The notes: generated by a model not told the origin, from the letters alone. A stretch of 64,000 bases of DNA from Scandinavium sp036409475 (GCF_036409475.1 NZ_JAYRCK010000011.1:1-64000), one strand, 5' to 3'. Shown: positions 44,580 through 54,981, numbered from the stretch's first letter. Numbers and translations are program-made.

Positions 44580-45491
44580 ATGAAAATTGATTTATCCACC
44601 CTGACCACCGAAAGCCGCAACCTGGCCAGCGAAAACATCGATAACCTGTCCACCCTGGACATGCTGAAGGTGATCAACGAGGAAGATAAAAAAGTCGCTC
44701 TGGCGGTTGAAGAACAGCTGCCTGCCATCGCGAAAGCCGTGGATGCCATCACCTACACGTTCGCCAACGGCGGCCGTCTGATTTACTGCGGTGCGGGGAC
44801 TTCCGGCCGTCTGGGCATTCTGGATGCGAGTGAATGCCCACCAACTTACGGCACGCCACGTGAAATGGTGGTGGGTCTGATTGCAGGGGGCCATACCGCT
44901 ATCCTTCAGGCGGTAGAAAATGCCGAAGATAGCCCGCAGATGGGCGAGCAGGATCTGCGCGATCTGGCCCTCAACGAGCGTGATGTGGTGGTGGGTATCG
45001 CCGCCAGCGGCCGCACACCTTACGTTATTGGCGCACTGAATTATGCCCGCAGCGTCGGCGCAACTGTTGGCGCTATCGCCTGTAACCGCGGCAGCGAAAT
45101 TGGCAAAATCGCCGACATCGCCATCGAACCGCTGGTTGGCGCAGAAGTGGTCACCGGCTCCTCCCGCATGAAAGCGGGCACCGCACAAAAACTGATCCTG
45201 AACATGCTGACGACAGGCGCGATGATCCGCTCCGGTAAAGTCTTCGGCAATCTGATGGTGGACGTGGAAGCCACTAACGCCAAGCTGCTGCAACGTCAGG
45301 TCAACATCGTGGTGCAGGCCACTGAGTGCCCCCCAGCAGAAGCGGAAAATGCGCTGAATGCCTGCAACCGTCACTGCAAAACGGCCATTGTGATGATTCT
45401 GGCCGGTGTGAGCGCCGCAGATGCCAGCGAGCTGCTGTCCAGCAATAACGGCTTTATTCGTCGCGCCATACAAGGAATTGGGAGCAACTAA
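44580..45491 (+). CDS. murQ: N-acetylmuramic acid 6-phosphate etherase MurQ
   Basis: The 303-residue SIS-domain enzyme (E. coli 298) cleaves the lactyl ether of MurNAc-6-phosphate to give GlcNAc-6-phosphate and lactate, part of murein recycling. The core GAGTSGRLGILDASECPPTY with its catalytic Glu, and the second motif SSRMKAGTAQKLILN, are present. It is followed after 3 bp by murP. Confidence 0.95.
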   Translation: MKIDLSTLTTESRNLASENIDNLSTLDMLKVINEEDKKVALAVEEQLPAIAKAVDAITYTFANGGRLIYCGAGTSGRLGILDASECPPTYGTPREMVVGLIAGGHTAILQAVENAEDSPQMGEQDLRDLALNERDVVVGIAASGRTPYVIGALNYARSVGATVGAIACNRGSEIGKIADIAIEPLVGAEVVTGSSRMKAGTAQKLILNMLTTGAMIRSGKVFGNLMVDVEATNAKLLQRQVNIVVQATECPPAEAENALNACNRHCKTAIVMILAGVSAADASELLSSNNGFIRRAIQGIGSN

Positions 45492-45494
45492 CTG

Positions 45495-46934
45495 ATGGCT
45501 AAAATAACAAGCTCAATGATTGAGCAACTGCTACACCTTTCTGGCGGGAAATCAAATATCAGCGCCTGCGGCAACTGCATGACGCGCCTGCGCCTGACGC
45601 TGGTTAACCGCGATGCGGTGGATATCGACAAACTGAAAGCCGTACCGGGCGTGATGGGTGTCATTAACGGTGACGATCAGCTGCAAATCATTCTCGGCCC
45701 AGGCAAAGCGCAAACGGCCAGCGAGATGATGAATGAGATGATCAAAGCAGAAGGCGGTGAAACCGCTGCACCTGCGACAGACGCCAACCTGAAATCTCAG
45801 GCCAGCGAGAATAAAGCGAAGATGAAGGGCAAGCAAAACAGCGCTGTTCACAACTTCCTGACCAAGTTCGCCACCATCTTTACGCCGCTTATCCCGGGCT
45901 TCATCGCTGCGGGCCTGCTGCTGGGTATCGCCACCCTGCTGCAACAGATTTTCGACACGCCAGCCAGCTGGATGGCCGAGCTTATCGCCTACATGAAAGT
46001 GTTCAGCATCGGCCTGTTCACCTTCCTGAGCATCCTGATTGGCTTCAACACCCAGAAAGCTTTCGGCGGTTCCGGTGTGAACGGGGCAATTATCGCGTCG
46101 CTGTTTATTCTGCGCTACGTGCCGGAAGGCAAAGTGGGCTACTACGCGGGCATGCAGGATTTCTTCGGCCTGACGATTGACCCACGCGGCAACATTATCG
46201 GCGTGCTGCTGGCCTGTATTCTGGGCGCGTGGATTGAGCGCCAGGTGCGTCGTTTCATTCACGACGATCTGGATATGATCCTGACCTCAGCCATCACCTT
46301 GCTGATTACTGGCGCTATCACCTTCACCGTGATTATGCCGATTGGCGGCGAGCTGTTTAAAGGCATGTCCTGGCTGTTCCTGCACCTCAACGGCAACCCG
46401 TTCGGTACCGCGCTGCTGGCTGGTCTGTTCCTGATTGCGGTGGTGTTTGGTATTCACCAGGGCTTCGTTCCGGTGTACTTCGCGCTGATGGATGCGCAGG
46501 GCTTTAACTCCCTGTTCCCGATTCTGGCGATGGCCGGTGCGGGACAGGTCGGTGCTTCACTGGCGCTCTACTTCCGCGCTAAGCAGGGTTCTGTGCTGCG
46601 TGGTCAGATTAAAGGCGCTATCTTCCCGGGTCTGCTGGGTATCGGTGAACCTCTGATTTACGGTGTCACCCTGCCGCGCCTGAAACCGTTTATCACGGCC
46701 TGTCTCGGCGGTGCGGTGGGTGGCTTCTTTATCGGTCTGGTGTCGTGGCTCGGTCTGCCGATAGGCCTGAACACGGTGTTCGGGCCGTCCGGTCTGGTGT
46801 CGATTCCGCTGATGACCTCTTCTCAGGGCATCTTCGTCGGGATGGCGGTCTACGTGGCGGGCATCCTGATTTCCTATCTTGCAGGCTTTGTACTGACCTG
46901 GTTCTTTGGCAGTAAAAACGTTGACCTTCAGTAA
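45495..46934 (+). CDS. murP: MurNAc PTS permease EIIBC MurP
   Basis: The 479-residue protein (E. coli 474) has an N-terminal EIIB domain with the phosphorylated Cys in ACGNCMTRLR and a C-terminal EIIC domain of about ten helices. It has no IIA domain and relies on the glucose IIA (Crr). It takes up MurNAc as MurNAc-6-phosphate for MurQ. Confidence 0.94.
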   Translation: MAKITSSMIEQLLHLSGGKSNISACGNCMTRLRLTLVNRDAVDIDKLKAVPGVMGVINGDDQLQIILGPGKAQTASEMMNEMIKAEGGETAAPATDANLKSQASENKAKMKGKQNSAVHNFLTKFATIFTPLIPGFIAAGLLLGIATLLQQIFDTPASWMAELIAYMKVFSIGLFTFLSILIGFNTQKAFGGSGVNGAIIASLFILRYVPEGKVGYYAGMQDFFGLTIDPRGNIIGVLLACILGAWIERQVRRFIHDDLDMILTSAITLLITGAITFTVIMPIGGELFKGMSWLFLHLNGNPFGTALLAGLFLIAVVFGIHQGFVPVYFALMDAQGFNSLFPILAMAGAGQVGASLALYFRAKQGSVLRGQIKGAIFPGLLGIGEPLIYGVTLPRLKPFITACLGGAVGGFFIGLVSWLGLPIGLNTVFGPSGLVSIPLMTSSQGIFVGMAVYVAGILISYLAGFVLTWFFGSKNVDLQ

Positions 46935-46945
46935 CGGGTAACGTA

Positions 46946-46977
46946 ATTCCCCCATTAAGTCGCCTTAATGGGGGAAT
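46946..46977. terminator. Bidirectional terminator between murP and yjcE
   Basis: The inverted repeat AATTCCCCCATTAAG / CTTAATGGGGGAATT lies between convergent murP and yjcE. Confidence 0.85.
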
Positions 46978-46980
46978 TTA

Positions 46981-48627
46981 TTACTGATCTTCAATCAACA
47001 GCGCTTCCAGCAAATCGAGGTCATGCAGCAGCTTTTGCAGCGTTTCGTTGCTGATTTGGCGTGTGGCACGAAGATGGTAAAGCTCACCGCGTTCTGAGCG
47101 TAATGCTGAGAGACGGAAGCGTCGCTCCAGCGATTCTTCCAGCATCGACGTTTCCACATCATTTCGCCCGTCCGCACGGCGACGTAAATTACCAATCACT
47201 CGCGAGCTGACTTCGGTCAGAAGCTGATTGTCGATGTTCTCTTCCGTGTCCACCGCCATGCGCTCCGCTTTTTTCTGAATGGCGACAATCGCCACTTCTG
47301 CGGTCGCGGCTCGTGCCAGACGCTCTTCTTTATGCTGCTGAGAGTGATCGGCTACCTCGATGCGCTGAAGCAGAATCGGCATCACCGCCACCGCCACAAG
47401 CAGCGAGAACAGAATCACCCCAGCGGAAAGGAACACCAGCTCATAACGTGCAGGAAAGACGCTGCCATCCGGCAGGAGAAGCGGAATCGACAGCACACCG
47501 GCGAGGGTAATTGCCCCACGAACCCCGGCGAAAGAAGCAATGAGCAGCTCACGCGTGCTCCAGCTTCCAAACTCCATAGGTTTTCTCTTCAGGAAACGCT
47601 GGCTGAAACGCTGCATAGTCCATAACCAGCCGAAACGGACGATCATTAGCGCGGCGTAGATTAGGATGATGTCTGCGAACAACATCCAGGTTTCAACGTT
47701 CGGATCGGCTTCAGCCGCCACCAGCGACGTTTCGAGGATACCTGGCAACTGCAAACCCAACAGCAGGAACACCATGCCGTTAAAGACAAATTCGAGCATT
47801 GCCCAGGTGCTGTTTGCACGCAGACGCATCGCCAGCGGCGCGGTGCGCATCACGCCGGAACGGGTGATGGTCATCCCTGCCGCGACGGCGGCGAGAATGC
47901 CAGACACCCCAATGTGTTCCGCAAACAGATAAGAGGCAAACGGCAGAAGGAACAGCAACACAATCTGTGTCGCCGGTTCATCACCGCCCCAACGGCTGAG
48001 AAAACGCATCGAACGCCCATACAGCCAGCTCACCACAAACCCGGCAAGAATACCGCCAATGGCGACTTTCAGAAATTCCAGGCTGGCGCCTCCGACGCTG
48101 AACACCATGGTGCCCATCGCAACAGCCACCGCAAATTTCAGCGACACCAGGCCTGAGGCGTCATTCATCAACGCTTCACCCTGCAAAATCCCCATGATTT
48201 TCTTGGGAATGCGCCCTTCGCCAACAATGCCAGAGAGCGCAACGGCATCGGTCGGTGATAGCACAGCCGCCAGCGCAAACGCCGGGATCAGCGGAATGCC
48301 CGGCACCACCCAATAAATCAGGAAGCCGATGCCGACAACGGTCACTAATACTAATGCCAGCGCGAGGCCGAAAATCTCACGCCCGTGCTCGATAAACTCA
48401 CGCGTCGGCGTCTTCCAGCCATCGGCAAACAGCAGCGGCGGAATAAAGAGAACGAGGAACAGTTCCGGATCAAACTCAACGTGCAGCCCAAACGTCGGCC
48501 ACGCCAGCAGCGCACCGATGGCGATTTGCATCAGCGGCAGTGGGATCTGGAAGGGGAGTACACGGGTGATCACCCCAGAGAGGGAGACCAGAAGGATCAT
48601 GATCAGTATTGTGAAGAAAATTTCCAT
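46981..48627 (-). CDS. yjcE: CPA1-family Na+/H+ antiporter YjcE
   Basis: The 548-residue protein (E. coli 549) has about 12 membrane helices with the CPA1 motif SPTDAVALSGIVGEG and a charged cytoplasmic C-terminal domain. It is a presumed sodium/proton exchanger. It is the last backbone gene before the adhesin island. Confidence 0.95.
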   Translation of the reverse strand: MEIFFTILIMILLVSLSGVITRVLPFQIPLPLMQIAIGALLAWPTFGLHVEFDPELFLVLFIPPLLFADGWKTPTREFIEHGREIFGLALALVLVTVVGIGFLIYWVVPGIPLIPAFALAAVLSPTDAVALSGIVGEGRIPKKIMGILQGEALMNDASGLVSLKFAVAVAMGTMVFSVGGASLEFLKVAIGGILAGFVVSWLYGRSMRFLSRWGGDEPATQIVLLFLLPFASYLFAEHIGVSGILAAVAAGMTITRSGVMRTAPLAMRLRANSTWAMLEFVFNGMVFLLLGLQLPGILETSLVAAEADPNVETWMLFADIILIYAALMIVRFGWLWTMQRFSQRFLKRKPMEFGSWSTRELLIASFAGVRGAITLAGVLSIPLLLPDGSVFPARYELVFLSAGVILFSLLVAVAVMPILLQRIEVADHSQQHKEERLARAATAEVAIVAIQKKAERMAVDTEENIDNQLLTEVSSRVIGNLRRRADGRNDVETSMLEESLERRFRLSALRSERGELYHLRATRQISNETLQKLLHDLDLLEALLIEDQ

Positions 48628-49096
48628 GCTTTCCTTAGATTCTAACCCTGGCGACTTAACGCAGGCAATAAGGTCGAATATACCATCTGGATCACAAAAT
48701 TGATAAGTTCCTTGACGTTAAAAATCTACCCTGAACATTAGCCTGTGCTCTCCAGCCAAGGCATTTTAATATCATTGAGACATGACTAAATAAAAAAAAC
48801 TTACCCACATATAATATATGTGCTAATTATATTTAAAACATCCACATTTAAGGAACGACTCCAGCCACACTCAAGTAAAAAATTAAACATATGCTTTGTT
48901 AAATCTGTAATATAAAACAAAAATAGTTAAAAACTTTATAAATAAAAAAAGCGCAAGCGCTATCACATATCAAAAAAAAGAAAATGTTAAATATAAAACA
49001 TATTTAACACGACGTTTTTCTTTATAAACTAAAGGTCATTCCAAATGACTACCTGCTAATGTATCTATTATGAGGGGCACCTGCCGTATTACTACC
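48628..49096. other. AT-rich upstream region of the adhesin gene
   Basis: About 470 bp with very low GC (long A/T runs at 48780-49020) and no coding potential. A perfect dyad AGCGC-AA-GCGCT lies at 48950-48961. The composition suits H-NS silencing. It holds the yjcE and adhesin promoters; none is sharp enough to name. Confidence 0.5.
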
Positions 49097-52000
49097 ATGA
49101 ACACAATATTTAACGTTATCTGGAATGCATCTTTGCAATGTTGGGTTGTCGTATCTGAACTGGCAAGAGTAAAAGGTCAAAAAAGTGAAAGTAAATTAAC
49201 AAAACCGGTAAAGAAAAAAAGTAAATATTGCTTACTGCGAAAATTGTCACTTTCGGTACTAATGAGTTTGACCGCAGGAATAAGCCCTGTGGTGTTGGCC
49301 GCAGCCCCCCCCAATTCTTATTCATCTGGCATTTTTAATAGTGTGGGGGCAGCGGGCCCATGCTTTAACTCTACAGTAACCACGGGTCCTGTAACCAACA
49401 ATGTCGGTTTATGTAACTCTGCTGGAGGGAATCTCCAGGTCGGCATGGTCTCCTATGACAGTGCGGGAAACTACGGAGCCTGGGTCAATGTGATAAACCC
49501 AAATACCGTCAATATGGGGGCTGGCGGCTCCACGAAGCTAAACATCACCAACACAGGCCTTATTTCACTGGCAACGTTAACCATGTCGAACAATAAGATT
49601 CTGTCGCTGGCCCCAGGGACGAATCCCACTGATGCCGTTAATTACAGTCAGCTCACCGATCTTAGTCAAACAGGAACGCTGTATTTTCACGCCAACTCCA
49701 CGCTGGCGGATAGCACTCCTACAGGAACAAACAGTATTGCCATCGGCCCGGTTGCCAACGCGGTAGGCAACAATTCCGTTACATTAGGCTCTTATACCTC
49801 AGCCAATGGCACAGGCAGTATCGCGATCGGTGGCGGCGATGGTACTGCCACTAACCCGGGCGCCCAGACTCAGGGGAGTGAAGCGATCAGTATTGGCCTT
49901 GGCAGTGTGGCAACAGGTAACGGTAATGTGTCATATGGTTCAACAACCGCAATAGGCACGCGGTCAAAGGCCTTTACCTACTCAACGGCCATCGGCAGTA
50001 ATGCCATCGCCGGGACTAACACCAACAACAATGCAGCAACGGCAGTTGGCGTCAACTCAAATGCAAGCGGCGATCGCGCTTCTGCTGTAGGCGCCAGTTC
50101 ACAGGCCACCGGCAACTACAGTTCAGCCTATGGTACTTTGGCTAATGCATCAGGCGATCGCAGTACAGCAACAGGAGTCAGCTCTCAGGCCACAGGCAGC
50201 TTCAGTTCAGCCTATGGTACTTTGGCTAATGCTGCAGGTGCGAACAGCACGGCTATCGGTACCTCGGCCAGTGCGGCGGCAACGAACACCGTGGCGCTGG
50301 GCAACGGTGCGGTTGCCAGCACCGCGGGCAGTGTCGCCCTCGGCAGCGGCTCCACCACGGCTGCGGCTAATCCGTTTGCCGGCAGCACCATTAACGGCAC
50401 CGCCTATACCTATGCCGGCGGCACGCCCGCCAGTGTGGTCAGTGTCGGATCTGCCGGTGCAGAGCGTCAGGTGACCAATGTCGCCGCCGGACGCCTCAGC
50501 GCCACCAGCACCGACGCGGTCAACGGCAGCCAGCTGTTTGCCACCAACAGTGCAGTCACCAGCCTGGGGACCACCGTCAATAACATCAATAACGGCAGTG
50601 GCATCAAGTACTTCCACACCAACTCCACCCTGGCCGACAGCGCCGCTGGCGGTACAAACAGTGTGGCCATCGGCCCGGTTGCCAGTTCGACTGCCACGAA
50701 TGCTGTCGCGCTGGGTAATGGCGCGACCGCCAGCACCGCGGGCAGTGTCGCCCTCGGCAGCGGCTCCACCACGGCTGCGGCTAATCCGTTTGCCAGCAGC
50801 GCCATCAACGGCACCGCCTATACCTATGCCGGCGGCACGCCTGCCAGTGTGGTCAGTGTCGGATCTGCCGGTGCAGAGCGGCAGGTGACCAACGTCGCCG
50901 CCGGACGCCTCAGCGCCACCAGCACCGACGCGGTCAACGGCAGCCAGCTGTTTGCCACCAACAGCGCGGTCACCAGCCTGGGCACCACCGTCAATAACAT
51001 CAATAACGGCAGTGGCATCAAGTACTTTCACGCCAACTCCACCCTGGCCGACAGCGCCGCTGGCGGTACAAACAGTGTGGCCATCGGCCCGGTTGCCAGT
51101 TCCACCGCCGCGAATGCTGTCGCGCTGGGCAATGGCGCAACCGCCAGCACCGCGGGCAGCGTCGCCCTTGGCAGCGGCTCCACCACCGCTGCCGCGACGG
51201 CGGTGACCGGCAGCACCATTAACGGCACCGCCTATACCTATGCCGGTGGCGCCCCCGCCAGCGTGGTCAGCGTCGGATCCGCCGGTGCAGAGCGGCAGGT
51301 GACCAACGTGGCCGCCGGACGCCTCAGCGCCACCAGCACCGACGCGGTCAACGGCAGCCAGCTGTTTGCCACCAACAGTTCGGTCACCAGCCTGGGGACC
51401 ACCGTCAATAACATCGTCAATAACGGCAGTGGCATCAAATACTTCCATACTAATTCGACTCTGGCTGACAGCACCGTCACCGGCACTGACAGCGTGGCCA
51501 TCGGCCCGGTTGCCAGTTCCACCGCCACGAATGCTGTCGCGCTGGGCAATGGCGCGGTTGCCAGCACCGCGGGCAGCGTCGCCCTTGGCAGCGGCTCCAC
51601 CACCGCCGCCGCGAATCCGTTTGCCAGCAGCGCCATCAACGGCACCACCTATACCTATGCCGGCGGCACGCCTGCCAGTGTGGTCAGTGTCGGTTCTTCC
51701 GGTGCAGAGCGTCAGGTGACCAACGTCGCCGCCGGACGCCTCAGCGCCACCAGCACCGACGCGGTCAACGGCAGTCAGCTGTTTGCCACCAACACCTCGA
51801 TCAACAGTCTGGGCACGACGGTCAATAACATCGTCAATAACGGCAGTGGCATCAAGTACTTCCATACTAATTCGACTCTGGCTGACAGCACCGTCACCGG
51901 CACTGACAGCGTGGCCATCGGCCCGGTTGCCAGTTCGACCGCCGCGAATGCTGTCGCGCTGGGTAATGGCGCGACCGCCAGCACCGCGGGCAGCGTCGCC

Positions 52001-54967
52001 CTCGGCAGCGGCTCCACCACTGCTGCCGCGACGGCGGTGACCGGCAGCACCATTAACGGCACCGCCTATACCTATGCCGGTGGCGCCCCCGCCAGTGTGG
52101 TCAGCGTCGGATCCGCCGGTGCAGAGCGGCAGGTGACCAACGTCGCCGCCGGACGCCTCAGCGCCACCAGCACCGACGCGGTCAACGGCAGCCAGCTGTT
52201 TGCCACCAACAGTTCGGTCACCAGCCTGGGGACCACCGTCAATAACATCGTCAATAACGGCAGTGGCATCAAGTACTTCCACACCAACTCCACCCTGGCC
52301 GACAGCGCCGCTGGCGGTACAAACAGTGTGGCCATCGGCCCGGTTGCCAGTTCGACTGCCACGAATGCTGTGGCGCTGGGCAATGGCGCAACCGCCAGCA
52401 CCGCGGGCAGCGTCGCCCTTGGCAGCGGCTCCACCACCGCCGCGGCTAATCCGTTTGCCAGCAGCGCCATCAACGGCACCGCCTATACCTATGCCGGCGG
52501 CACGCCTGCCAGTGTGGTCAGTGTCGGATCTGCCGGTGCAGAGCGGCAGGTGACCAACGTCGCCGCCGGACGCCTCAGCGCCACCAGCACCGACGCGGTC
52601 AACGGTAGCCAGCTGTTTGCCACCAACAGCGAACTGGCTAACGTCGGTTCTACAGTAAATAACATCGTCAATAACGGCAGTGGCATCAAGTACTTCCATA
52701 CTAACTCCACCCTGGCCGACAGCACCGCCGGTGGCACTAACAGCGTGGCCATCGGCCCGGTTGCCAGTTCGACTGCCGCGAATACCGTGGCGCTGGGCAA
52801 TGGCGCAACCGCCAGCACCGCGGGCAGCGTCGCCCTTGGCAGCGGCTCCACCACGGCTGCGGCGAATCCGTTCGCCAGCAGCAGCATCAACGGCACGACC
52901 TATACCTACGCCGGCGGCGCCCCCACCAGCGTCATCAGCGTGGGCCGTGCGGGAGCAGAGCGTCAGGTGACCAACGTTGCCGCCGGACGCCTCAGCGCCA
53001 CCAGCACCGACGCGGTCAACGGCAGCCAGCTCTTTGCCACCAACAGCGAACTGGCTAACGTCGGTTCTACAGTAAACAACATCGTCAATAACGGCAGTGG
53101 CATCAAGTACTTCCATACTAACTCCACCCTGGCCGACAGCACCGCCGGTGGCACTAACAGCGTGGCGGTCGGACCTGCCGCCAGCGCCACCGCCACCAAC
53201 GGCATCGCAATTGGCAATGGTGCCGTTGCCAGCATTGCTGACAGCGTCGCGCTTGGCAGCGGCTCCACCACGGCTGCGGCGAATCCGTTCGCCAGCAGCA
53301 GCATCAACGGCACGACCTATACCTACGCCGGTGGCGCCCCCACCAGCGTCATCAGCGTGGGCCGTGCGGGAGCAGAGCGGCAGGTGACCAACGTCGCCGC
53401 CGGACGCCTCAGCGCCACCAGCACCGACGCAGTGAACGGCAGCCAGCTGTTTGCCACCAACAGCGAACTGGCTAACGTCGGTTCTACAGTAAATAACATC
53501 GTCAACAATGGCAGTGGCATCAAGTACTTCCATACCAACTCCACCCTGGCCGACAGCAGCGCCAGCGGCACTGACAGCGTGGCGGTCGGACCTGCCGCCA
53601 GCGCCACCGCCACCAACGGCATCGCAATTGGCAATGGTGCCGTTGCCAGCATTGCTGACAGCGTCGCGCTTGGCAGCGGCTCCACCACGGCTGCGGCGAA
53701 TCCGTTTGCCAGCAGCGCCATCAACGGCACCGCCTATACCTATGCCGGTGGCGCCCCCACCAGCGTCATCAGCGTGGGCCGTGCGGGAGCAGAGCGGCAG
53801 GTGACCAACGTCGCCGCCGGACGCCTCAGCGCCACCAGCACCGACGCGGTCAACGGCAGTCAGCTCTTTGCCACCAATACCGAAGTCACCAATCTGGGTA
53901 TTGCGATGCGTACCATTACTACCGGAGGCGGGATCAAGTACTTCCACACCAATTCTACTGCGGCTGACTCGGTGGCCTCTGGGGCGAACGCCATCGCCGT
54001 AGGACCGCAGGCCAAAGCGTCAGGCGAAGGCGCGATAGCAATGGGGGATGGTGCTACCGCATCGGCAACCAATAGCGTGGCGTTGGGCAGCCAGTCCTCA
54101 GACGGCGGCCGTGGCGCAGAAACCTACACCGGCAAGTATTCCGGAGCGCTAAACAACAGCGCGGGGACGGTATCCATTGGTAACGCACAAACCAATACCA
54201 CCAGAACGTTAAGCAACGTGGCAGACGGCAAGAATGCAACAGATGCCGTGAACTTACGTCAGCTGGATGGGGCTGTTGAGCAGGCTAACCGCTATACCGA
54301 TACAACCGTCAATAACATCAGTGGCGATATCGCGGAAACCAAAAATAATGTGACCAACCTTATGGGCGGTAAGGCGGGCATGTTCCAGGTGAATAATACC
54401 AGCAAGCGAGCCAGCCCACAGCCAGTCGGGGAAAATGCCACTGCAGGCGGCGCTGGGGCGCGAGCAACAGGTAAAAACAGCACCGCACTGGGGACAAATG
54501 CTGCGGCTTCGGCAGAAAACTCCGTGGCGCTAGGCGCGAATTCCGTTGCCGATCGCAGCAACAGCGTGTCTGTCGGAAGTCTGGGTGAGGAACGTCAGAT
54601 CACTAATGTGGCTGCCGGGACGCGAAATACCGACGCGGTGAACTATTCGCAGCTCAAAAATAGCGTCGATAATTCCAGAGCTTACACCGATAACCAGGTC
54701 GCTGATTTGCGAGGCGAATTGTATAAGCAGGATGATGTCCTCAGCGCTGGGGTAGCCAGTGCAATGGCCATGGCCAACCAGCCACAACCGACCTCACCGG
54801 GTGGCAGCATGGTCACTCTGGCTTCCGGCAGCTACCGCAGTGAGGCCGCCATCGCTCTGGGGTTCTCGAAGGTTTCCGACAATGGTCGTTGGGTCACGAA
54901 AATGCAAGCCTCCACAAATACACAAGGAGATGCCGGTGTTGGCGTGGGTATCGGCCTTCAGTGGTGA
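49097..54967 (+). CDS. YadA-type trimeric autotransporter adhesin
   Basis: The 1956-residue protein starts at 49097 (MNTIFNVIWNASLQCWVVVS), the extended signal peptide region of type V secretion; hydrophobic core and AxA cleavage follow near residue 69. Head-type left-handed repeats (SxAxGxxAxAxG pattern) cover about 200-400. From about 400 to 1620 it is made of 138-139-residue modules, each with a KYFHTNSTLADS segment, head-like repeats and a neck/stalk ending AERQVTNVAAGRLSATSTD. The last 75 residues form the YadA beta-barrel anchor ending GVGIGLQW. It would be displayed as a surface trimer for adhesion or autoaggregation. High GC and near-identical repeats contrast with the AT-rich flanks, a sign of transfer. 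Confidence 0.95.
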   Translation: MNTIFNVIWNASLQCWVVVSELARVKGQKSESKLTKPVKKKSKYCLLRKLSLSVLMSLTAGISPVVLAAAPPNSYSSGIFNSVGAAGPCFNSTVTTGPVTNNVGLCNSAGGNLQVGMVSYDSAGNYGAWVNVINPNTVNMGAGGSTKLNITNTGLISLATLTMSNNKILSLAPGTNPTDAVNYSQLTDLSQTGTLYFHANSTLADSTPTGTNSIAIGPVANAVGNNSVTLGSYTSANGTGSIAIGGGDGTATNPGAQTQGSEAISIGLGSVATGNGNVSYGSTTAIGTRSKAFTYSTAIGSNAIAGTNTNNNAATAVGVNSNASGDRASAVGASSQATGNYSSAYGTLANASGDRSTATGVSSQATGSFSSAYGTLANAAGANSTAIGTSASAAATNTVALGNGAVASTAGSVALGSGSTTAAANPFAGSTINGTAYTYAGGTPASVVSVGSAGAERQVTNVAAGRLSATSTDAVNGSQLFATNSAVTSLGTTVNNINNGSGIKYFHTNSTLADSAAGGTNSVAIGPVASSTATNAVALGNGATASTAGSVALGSGSTTAAANPFASSAINGTAYTYAGGTPASVVSVGSAGAERQVTNVAAGRLSATSTDAVNGSQLFATNSAVTSLGTTVNNINNGSGIKYFHANSTLADSAAGGTNSVAIGPVASSTAANAVALGNGATASTAGSVALGSGSTTAAATAVTGSTINGTAYTYAGGAPASVVSVGSAGAERQVTNVAAGRLSATSTDAVNGSQLFATNSSVTSLGTTVNNIVNNGSGIKYFHTNSTLADSTVTGTDSVAIGPVASSTATNAVALGNGAVASTAGSVALGSGSTTAAANPFASSAINGTTYTYAGGTPASVVSVGSSGAERQVTNVAAGRLSATSTDAVNGSQLFATNTSINSLGTTVNNIVNNGSGIKYFHTNSTLADSTVTGTDSVAIGPVASSTAANAVALGNGATASTAGSVALGSGSTTAAATAVTGSTINGTAYTYAGGAPASVVSVGSAGAERQVTNVAAGRLSATSTDAVNGSQLFATNSSVTSLGTTVNNIVNNGSGIKYFHTNSTLADSAAGGTNSVAIGPVASSTATNAVALGNGATASTAGSVALGSGSTTAAANPFASSAINGTAYTYAGGTPASVVSVGSAGAERQVTNVAAGRLSATSTDAVNGSQLFATNSELANVGSTVNNIVNNGSGIKYFHTNSTLADSTAGGTNSVAIGPVASSTAANTVALGNGATASTAGSVALGSGSTTAAANPFASSSINGTTYTYAGGAPTSVISVGRAGAERQVTNVAAGRLSATSTDAVNGSQLFATNSELANVGSTVNNIVNNGSGIKYFHTNSTLADSTAGGTNSVAVGPAASATATNGIAIGNGAVASIADSVALGSGSTTAAANPFASSSINGTTYTYAGGAPTSVISVGRAGAERQVTNVAAGRLSATSTDAVNGSQLFATNSELANVGSTVNNIVNNGSGIKYFHTNSTLADSSASGTDSVAVGPAASATATNGIAIGNGAVASIADSVALGSGSTTAAANPFASSAINGTAYTYAGGAPTSVISVGRAGAERQVTNVAAGRLSATSTDAVNGSQLFATNTEVTNLGIAMRTITTGGGIKYFHTNSTAADSVASGANAIAVGPQAKASGEGAIAMGDGATASATNSVALGSQSSDGGRGAETYTGKYSGALNNSAGTVSIGNAQTNTTRTLSNVADGKNATDAVNLRQLDGAVEQANRYTDTTVNNISGDIAETKNNVTNLMGGKAGMFQVNNTSKRASPQPVGENATAGGAGARATGKNSTALGTNAAASAENSVALGANSVADRSNSVSVGSLGEERQITNVAAGTRNTDAVNYSQLKNSVDNSRAYTDNQVADLRGELYKQDDVLSAGVASAMAMANQPQPTSPGGSMVTLASGSYRSEAAIALGFSKVSDNGRWVTKMQASTNTQGDAGVGVGIGLQW
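50601..54006 (+). repeat. Tandem 417-bp repeat array within the adhesin gene
   Basis: The motif GCATCAAGTACTTCC-like recurs at 50601, 51015, 51432, 51849, 52266, 52683, 53100, 53517 and 53931, that is with steps of 414, 417 (six times) and 414 bp. Long parts of neighbouring units are identical at the DNA level, so copy number can change by recombination, always in frame. Confidence 0.92.
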
Positions 54968-54981
54968 GTGAATTCTCTTTC

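Noticed and set aside
52000..53900. The regularly spaced repeats considered as a CRISPR array
   Set aside because: The repeats are 417 bp, coding and in frame in a surface protein; there are no short repeats with unique spacers.
50207..53947. A 1246-codon open frame on the minus strand, opposite the adhesin repeats
   Set aside because: It is a by-product of the repeated, GC-rich codons of the adhesin: once one 417-bp unit is open on the other strand all are. It has no homology, is composed of Gly, Ala, Asp and Arg repeats and stops where the array stops.
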